Source of the DNA: CAIWTU01 sp035686205
Lineage (GTDB): Bacteria > Desulfobacterota > Desulfuromonadia > Geobacterales > Geobacteraceae
Direction of reading: 5' to 3'
Length of the DNA stretch: 10,785 bases
Assembly: GCA_035686205.1 (NCBI GenBank)
Contig: DASRZQ010000048.1
Location: forward strand, 1-10,785
Made by a program: the position numbers and the translations under genes. The notes below the pieces were generated by a model. It saw nothing but the letters and a program-made list of their open reading frames with translations. It ran no database searches and was not told the origin of the DNA. The number at the start of each line of letters is the position of its first letter. Position 1 is the first letter of the stretch. Positions 7,566 through 10,785 of the stretch are shown here, piece by piece.

Positions 7566-7668
7566 TTTGCCACGGATGAACACGTATAAAATCCTAAAAC
7601 CGAAAAACCATTTTTTTGGAAAGTCTTTTAGCCTTTATCCATGAACATCCGTGTGCATCCGTGGCAAA
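7566..7668. repeat. Palindromic repeat element inside the ech operon (element 2)
   Basis: The outer arms tttgccacggatgaacacg (7566-7584) and cgtgtgcatccgtggcaaa (7650-7668) are complementary at 18 of 19 positions. The right arm contains catccgtg twice (7646, 7656) at a 10-nt period; the left arm has cacggat (7571) and cacgtat (7581), also 10 nt apart. The 65-nt interior is AT-rich with no coding signal. The element occupies most of the 182-nt gap between echD and echE, the only long junction in this operon. A transcript would carry a long stem here. It shares its arm design with the element at 74-195. Confidence 0.7.
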
Positions 7669-7700
7669 AAAGGTTTTGATTCCAGCCTTTCCAGCACTGC

Positions 7701-8150
7701 CTAACCTGTTGACTTCTCTTCCGGCACCGCAGCCTGTTCCTTGACGCCCTCCGGCTTCTCCCTGGGCGCTTCCGCCTTCGGCTGCGGCGGTACCGGGACC
7801 TTGACGTTGCCGACGCTGAACGGCGTCTTGACTTTGGTCCGGTAAAGGGTCCCGTGGTAATTAACGGCAATGTTCCTGATTTCCAGGCCAAAAAGATCGT
7901 GTATCTCATTTTCGTAAAGGAAGGCATTCGGATAGATTACGCTGATACTGGGAACCTCTTCGCCCGGCGTTACGGTTATCCGGAGATTCTTCAGCCGGTA
8001 GTCCTTGTCGAAGGAATAGGTGAGTTCATAGGAGCTCTCCAACGTCGTGCAGCAGACATGCACGAATCGGTAGCCTTCCGCGAACAGCTCGGCAGTCGCG
8101 CCGACCAGTTCGTCTCTTTCGATGGGGGTGATTTCCTGAATTTCAGTCAT
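7701..8150 (-). CDS. echD: Ech hydrogenase subunit D (NuoC-like, 30-kDa subunit family)
   Basis: Soluble structural subunit of 149 residues, related to NuoC, that is expected to pack against the large and small subunits. The signature YENEIHDLFGLEI (79-91) matches the complex I 30-kDa family. The core ends near residue 115; the last ~35 residues form a proline, glutamate and lysine-rich tail (PVPPQPKAEAPREKPEG...) of low complexity and probably disordered. Two starts are possible. ATG 8156 overlaps the echC stop as ATGA but has its AAAGGA site only 2 nt upstream; ATG 8150 has the same site at 8 nt, so I prefer it. Translation is probably coupled to echC either way. The 182 nt after its stop hold a palindromic repeat, not a gene. 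Confidence 0.85.
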   Translation of the reverse strand: MTEIQEITPIERDELVGATAELFAEGYRFVHVCCTTLESSYELTYSFDKDYRLKNLRITVTPGEEVPSISVIYPNAFLYENEIHDLFGLEIRNIAVNYHGTLYRTKVKTPFSVGNVKVPVPPQPKAEAPREKPEGVKEQAAVPEEKSTG

Positions 8151-8152
8151 AT

Positions 8153-8596
8153 TCATGATCCTTTAGCTGATATTTTCATCTGCTTATACTTCTCCTCAAG
8201 TATCTCGCACGCATTCAGCACGCCGTCGATTATCGACTCCGGCCGGGCAGCGCAACCCGGGACGTAGACGTCCACGGGCAGAACCTTGTCGACTCCTCCC
8301 ATGACGTTGTAGCAGTCCTGGAAAACGCAGCCGGAAGTTGCGCAGAGGCCCACCGCCATGACGACCTTGGGATTGGGCATCTGCTCGTAGAGATTGAGCA
8401 GGACCTGCCTGCTCTTTTCGTTTACCGACCCGGTAACCGCGAGGATATCGGCGTGTTTCGGGTTGCCGGTGCTGATGATGCCGAACCTCTCAAGGTCATA
8501 TAGAGGGGTCAGGCTCACGATGAATTCGATGTCGCAGCCGTTGCAGCTTGTCGCATTGTAATGGAGCACCCATGGCGAACGCTTGAACCATCCCAT
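8153..8596 (-). CDS. echC: Ech [NiFe] hydrogenase small subunit (NuoB-like)
   Basis: Small subunit of 147 residues that holds the [4Fe-4S] cluster proximal to the NiFe site. Ligand pattern: C18 and C21 (SCNGCD), C85 (GLCATSG) and C115 (PGCAARPE), as in NuoB/EchC proteins. It lacks the large C-terminal region of classical hydrogenase small subunits, as expected for group 4. Two further cysteines, C90 and C95 (SGCVFQDC), lie where I expect glycine in relatives. I chose ATG 8596 because GAGGGGAG ends 8 nt upstream; the in-frame GTG at 8605 overlaps that site. It follows echB by 18 nt, and its stop overlaps or nearly touches the echD start. Confidence 0.9.
   Translation of the reverse strand: MGWFKRSPWVLHYNATSCNGCDIEFIVSLTPLYDLERFGIISTGNPKHADILAVTGSVNEKSRQVLLNLYEQMPNPKVVMAVGLCATSGCVFQDCYNVMGGVDKVLPVDVYVPGCAARPESIIDGVLNACEILEEKYKQMKISAKGS
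8159..8164 (-). promoter_or_regulatory. Ribosome binding site of echD
   Basis: AAAGGA lies 8 nt before ATG 8150 but only 2 nt before ATG 8156. It favours the second ATG although the first forms an ATGA overlap with the echC stop. Confidence 0.5.
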
Positions 8597-8604
8597 AACT
8601 TTCA

Positions 8605-8612
8605 CTCCCCTC
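8605..8612 (-). promoter_or_regulatory. Ribosome binding site deciding the echC start
   Basis: GAGGGGAG lies 8 nt before ATG 8596. The alternative GTG (8605-8603) overlaps it and is therefore unlikely to be the start. Confidence 0.6.
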
Positions 8613-8614
8613 TT

Positions 8615-9496
8615 TCACTTCACGAGACCGAGCACGATGATGTTCGACACTCCCGCGACCGCGGTGAACAGCCAGGAACTGCCGAAAGTCAGCTGCCACC
8701 TGAAGCGGGCATAATTCATGTCGATGAAAATCTCGAATATGAATGTCGCCAGCGTCACCAGAAGCGCCAGCCAGACATTGAACCCGAAAAAGAGATATAC
8801 AATGCCCAGCACGAGAACGGTCTCGTACCAGTGGGCAATTTCTATCAGTGCCAGGGTCGGACCTGAAAATTCCGTCGTCAGCCCGCGGACGATTTCCTGG
8901 TGGGCATGGTGGGACATGGACAGGTCGAAGGGGGATTTCCTGAGCTTGATGGTGAGTATGAAAAGGAAACCCGCGAAAACCCCCGGCAGATAGAGAATCA
9001 GCGGTGTCTGGGACTGGGCGATGACCGCCACCTTGAAGCTTCCGGTGACCTGGTACATGCCGATGGCTGTCAGTATGACCATCGGCTCGTAGGCGGCCAT
9101 CTGGATAATCTCCCGCTCCGCGCCCAGATGGTTGTAGGGAGAGCCAACGCAGAATCCTCCCAGCACGAAGAAGGTGCCGGCAAGGGCCAGGCTGAAGATC
9201 ATCAGCAGCAGGTCGGCGCCGATAAAGAACAGCACCCCGGAAAATATGGTGAACACCAGGAAGAGCAGGATATTGAAGTCCTGGAACTTGTTTACGATGA
9301 TCCTCTCTTTCTCGAACAGTTTGAAGACATCGTAAAACGGCTGCAGGACCGGCGGACCGTATCTCCCCTGGAAACGCGCGCTGAGCCTCCGGTCAATCCC
9401 CGACAGCAGGCCGCCCACCAGCGGAGCCAGCAGGACGAACGCCACTGCCTTCCCGAGCATACCCCACGACAGTATCATCTGTTGTATTGTGTTCAT
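8615..9496 (-). CDS. echB: Ech hydrogenase membrane subunit B (NuoH-like)
   Basis: Integral membrane subunit of 293 residues that anchors the hydrogenase module and links electron transfer to ion movement. It is highly hydrophobic, with about eight likely membrane segments from residue 12 to the C-terminus. NuoH/HycD family signs are RYGPPVLQPFYDVFKLFEKE (45-64), GAEREIIQMAAYEP (about 125-138) and a charged loop KSPFDLSMSHHAHQEIVRG followed by TTEFSGP. ATG 9496 overlaps the echA stop codon as ATGA, so translation is probably coupled; GGAG lies about 10 nt upstream. Complex I NuoH is similar, but the gene order and the hydrogenase-type EchE settle the assignment. Confidence 0.9.
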   Translation of the reverse strand: MNTIQQMILSWGMLGKAVAFVLLAPLVGGLLSGIDRRLSARFQGRYGPPVLQPFYDVFKLFEKERIIVNKFQDFNILLFLVFTIFSGVLFFIGADLLLMIFSLALAGTFFVLGGFCVGSPYNHLGAEREIIQMAAYEPMVILTAIGMYQVTGSFKVAVIAQSQTPLILYLPGVFAGFLFILTIKLRKSPFDLSMSHHAHQEIVRGLTTEFSGPTLALIEIAHWYETVLVLGIVYLFFGFNVWLALLVTLATFIFEIFIDMNYARFRWQLTFGSSWLFTAVAGVSNIIVLGLVK

Positions 9497-10785
9497 ATGG
9501 CTGCCACTCCGAACATTATGAAGATCAGTGTCAGGGATACGAAGATCCCGATATTGGATAACCTTTCCTCGCCGAAGTATTTCTGCAGGTAGTAATTTCT
9601 GAGCTGTATCGGCTGAGTGGAGGCCATCGCCCCTTCGAAGGTGATGTTGTCGATATTCCCGCCGCCCAGGTAGGTGCCGACCCGCTTGTAATCCTTGTTG
9701 ATGAAGGCGTAATACAGGAGGCCGAGGGGCAGGATGATCAGCAGGCCGAGCATGATGATGAATATGATGAGCACGTTGAAGGTGTCCACGACGGGCACCC
9801 TGTTAAACATTTCCCTGAGGTATGGGTCGATGACGTAAAAGGACATGAGCGGGAATGCGAGACAGACCGCCACCGTGGCGACCGCCAGGATGCCCAGGGT
9901 GGTCCATTCCCAGTTGCTTACCCTGTGCTCCATGACTTCTGCCTCCCCATGCCTGATGGACATTATTTTGCCCATCCACTTGGTCCAGAAGAAGACCGTG
10001 GCGGCGCTTCCGTAGGCCAGGATGATCGCCATGGCAGGATTGCTGTTGACGAACGCCTTCAGCGTTATGAATTTGCTTATGATCATCCCGAACGGCGCCA
10101 GGAACATCCCCGCCATGCCGATCATCATGACGGCGGTGAGCTTGGGCAGGCGCATGATCAGGAAGTCCATATCCTCTATGTCGCGGCTCCCGAGCTTGTA
10201 TTCGATGATCCCCACGCAGAGGAAGAGCAGCGACTTGGCGACCGCATGGAATATGATCAGCAGCAGCGCCGACCATATCGCCGCTTCGGTGTTGACCCCG
10301 GCGCAGGCGACGATCAGGCCGAGGTTGGATATGGTCGAATAGGCAAGAACCCTTTTGGCGTTGCTCTGTGAGATGGCGATCAGGGCCGTGACGATAAAGC
10401 TGACCCCGCCGATCAGCGTCAGCATCTTGGCCGCCACGGTGTTCTCCATGACCGGGGCGACCCGCAATATCAGGTATACCCCGGCCTTGACCATAGTGCT
10501 GGAATGGAGCAGCGCCGACACCGGCGTAGGCGCCACCATTGCTCCGGTCAGCCAGGACGAGAACGGGAACTGCGCCGACTTCGCCAGCCCGGCAAAGGCG
10601 AAGCAGACGGCGGGGAGCAGGGCCAAGCCCCTGTCGATGCGAAGCAGCTTGTCCAGCTCCATCGTGCCGGAAGAAATAAACAGGTAAACGATGCCGAAGG
10701 AGAACACGACGCCACCGATCAGGTTCATGTTCAGCGCCCTGAATGCGCTGTCCCGCGACGCCTTGTCGTCCCTGTAGCCGATCAG
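9493..10785 (-). CDS. echA: Ech hydrogenase membrane subunit A (NuoL-like antiporter subunit), 5' end outside window
   Basis: Partial gene; the last 430 residues are visible and the frame stays open to the right edge, so the apparent ATG at 10728 is internal. It is an antiporter-like membrane protein that conducts H+ or Na+ in Ech. The block KSAQFPFSSWL...APTPVSALLHSSTMVKAG matches the NuoL/MrpA family, including the lysine in TMVKAG (visible residue 100) taken as the channel lysine. AKRVLAYSTISNLG and FHAVAKSLLF add further family residues. At least ten hydrophobic segments follow one another. The part expected to hold the conserved glutamate of the channel is missing. NuoL, MrpA and HyfB-type proteins share these features; the downstream genes point to EchA. 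Its stop overlaps the echB start. Any operon promoter lies outside the window. Confidence 0.88.
   Translation of the reverse strand: MIGYRDDKASRDSAFRALNMNLIGGVVFSFGIVYLFISSGTMELDKLLRIDRGLALLPAVCFAFAGLAKSAQFPFSSWLTGAMVAPTPVSALLHSSTMVKAGVYLILRVAPVMENTVAAKMLTLIGGVSFIVTALIAISQSNAKRVLAYSTISNLGLIVACAGVNTEAAIWSALLLIIFHAVAKSLLFLCVGIIEYKLGSRDIEDMDFLIMRLPKLTAVMMIGMAGMFLAPFGMIISKFITLKAFVNSNPAMAIILAYGSAATVFFWTKWMGKIMSIRHGEAEVMEHRVSNWEWTTLGILAVATVAVCLAFPLMSFYVIDPYLREMFNRVPVVDTFNVLIIFIIMLGLLIILPLGLLYYAFINKDYKRVGTYLGGGNIDNITFEGAMASTQPIQLRNYYLQKYFGEERLSNIGIFVSLTLIFIMFGVAAI

Noticed and set aside
6409..7644. Long open frame of 411 codons on the plus strand
   Set aside because: It lies antisense to echE, whose metal-binding motifs prove the minus-strand reading. 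No motif or ribosome site supports the plus-strand frame.
6054..10785. Respiratory complex I (NuoL, H, B, C, D, I)
   Set aside because: The large subunit keeps both NiFe-binding CxxC pairs, and the gene order is exactly echABCDEF with no NuoE, F, G, A, J or K in view.

Overview
The window is about 10.8 kb from what looks like a strictly anaerobic bacterium. Every gene lies on the minus strand, so transcription runs from the right edge (10785) to the left. The coding DNA is GC-rich and the gaps are AT-rich. I infer an anaerobe from the two ferredoxin-linked redox systems: a six-subunit Ech-type [NiFe] hydrogenase and a tungsten-type aldehyde ferredoxin oxidoreductase. The large zinc-ribbon/cyclase/ATPase/TPR protein between them is of a type common in Desulfobacterota (former Deltaproteobacteria), so I lean to that group. 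The taxonomy is an inference and was not tested.

Right part (10785-6054): an echABCDEF operon in its classical order. echA (NuoL-like proton channel) is cut by the right edge. echB (NuoH-like), echC (NuoB-like small subunit), echD (NuoC-like), echE (large subunit with both NiFe-binding CxxC pairs) and echF (two [4Fe-4S] clusters) are complete. The intact cysteine pairs in EchE separate this complex from respiratory complex I. Junctions are tight (from a 4-nt overlap to 18 nt), except for a 182-nt gap between echD and echE that holds a palindromic repeat element.

Middle (5849-2394): one 1151-residue protein with an N-terminal double zinc ribbon, a class III nucleotide cyclase domain with its metal and substrate residues present, a P-loop ATPase domain and a long TPR-like helical tail. 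A candidate promoter lies just upstream, so it may be transcribed separately from ech.

Left part (2121-250): an aldehyde:ferredoxin oxidoreductase family protein of 623 residues. Its cysteine spacing (CX3CX3C) and several motifs resemble, from memory, archaeal glyceraldehyde-3-phosphate:ferredoxin oxidoreductase (GAPOR) more than classical AOR. Its leader carries three copies of an 8-mer at near-regular spacing. The last ~250 bases hold no gene but contain a second palindromic repeat of the same general design as the one inside the ech operon.

A working picture (inference): the AOR/GAPOR-like enzyme oxidises an aldehyde and reduces ferredoxin, and Ech reoxidises ferredoxin, making H2 and pumping ions. 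The cyclase protein would be an independent signalling gene. I see no clearly new multi-gene system. The most interesting points are the GAPOR-like enzyme near ech, the repeat inside the ech operon, and the repeated 8-mer in the oxidoreductase leader.
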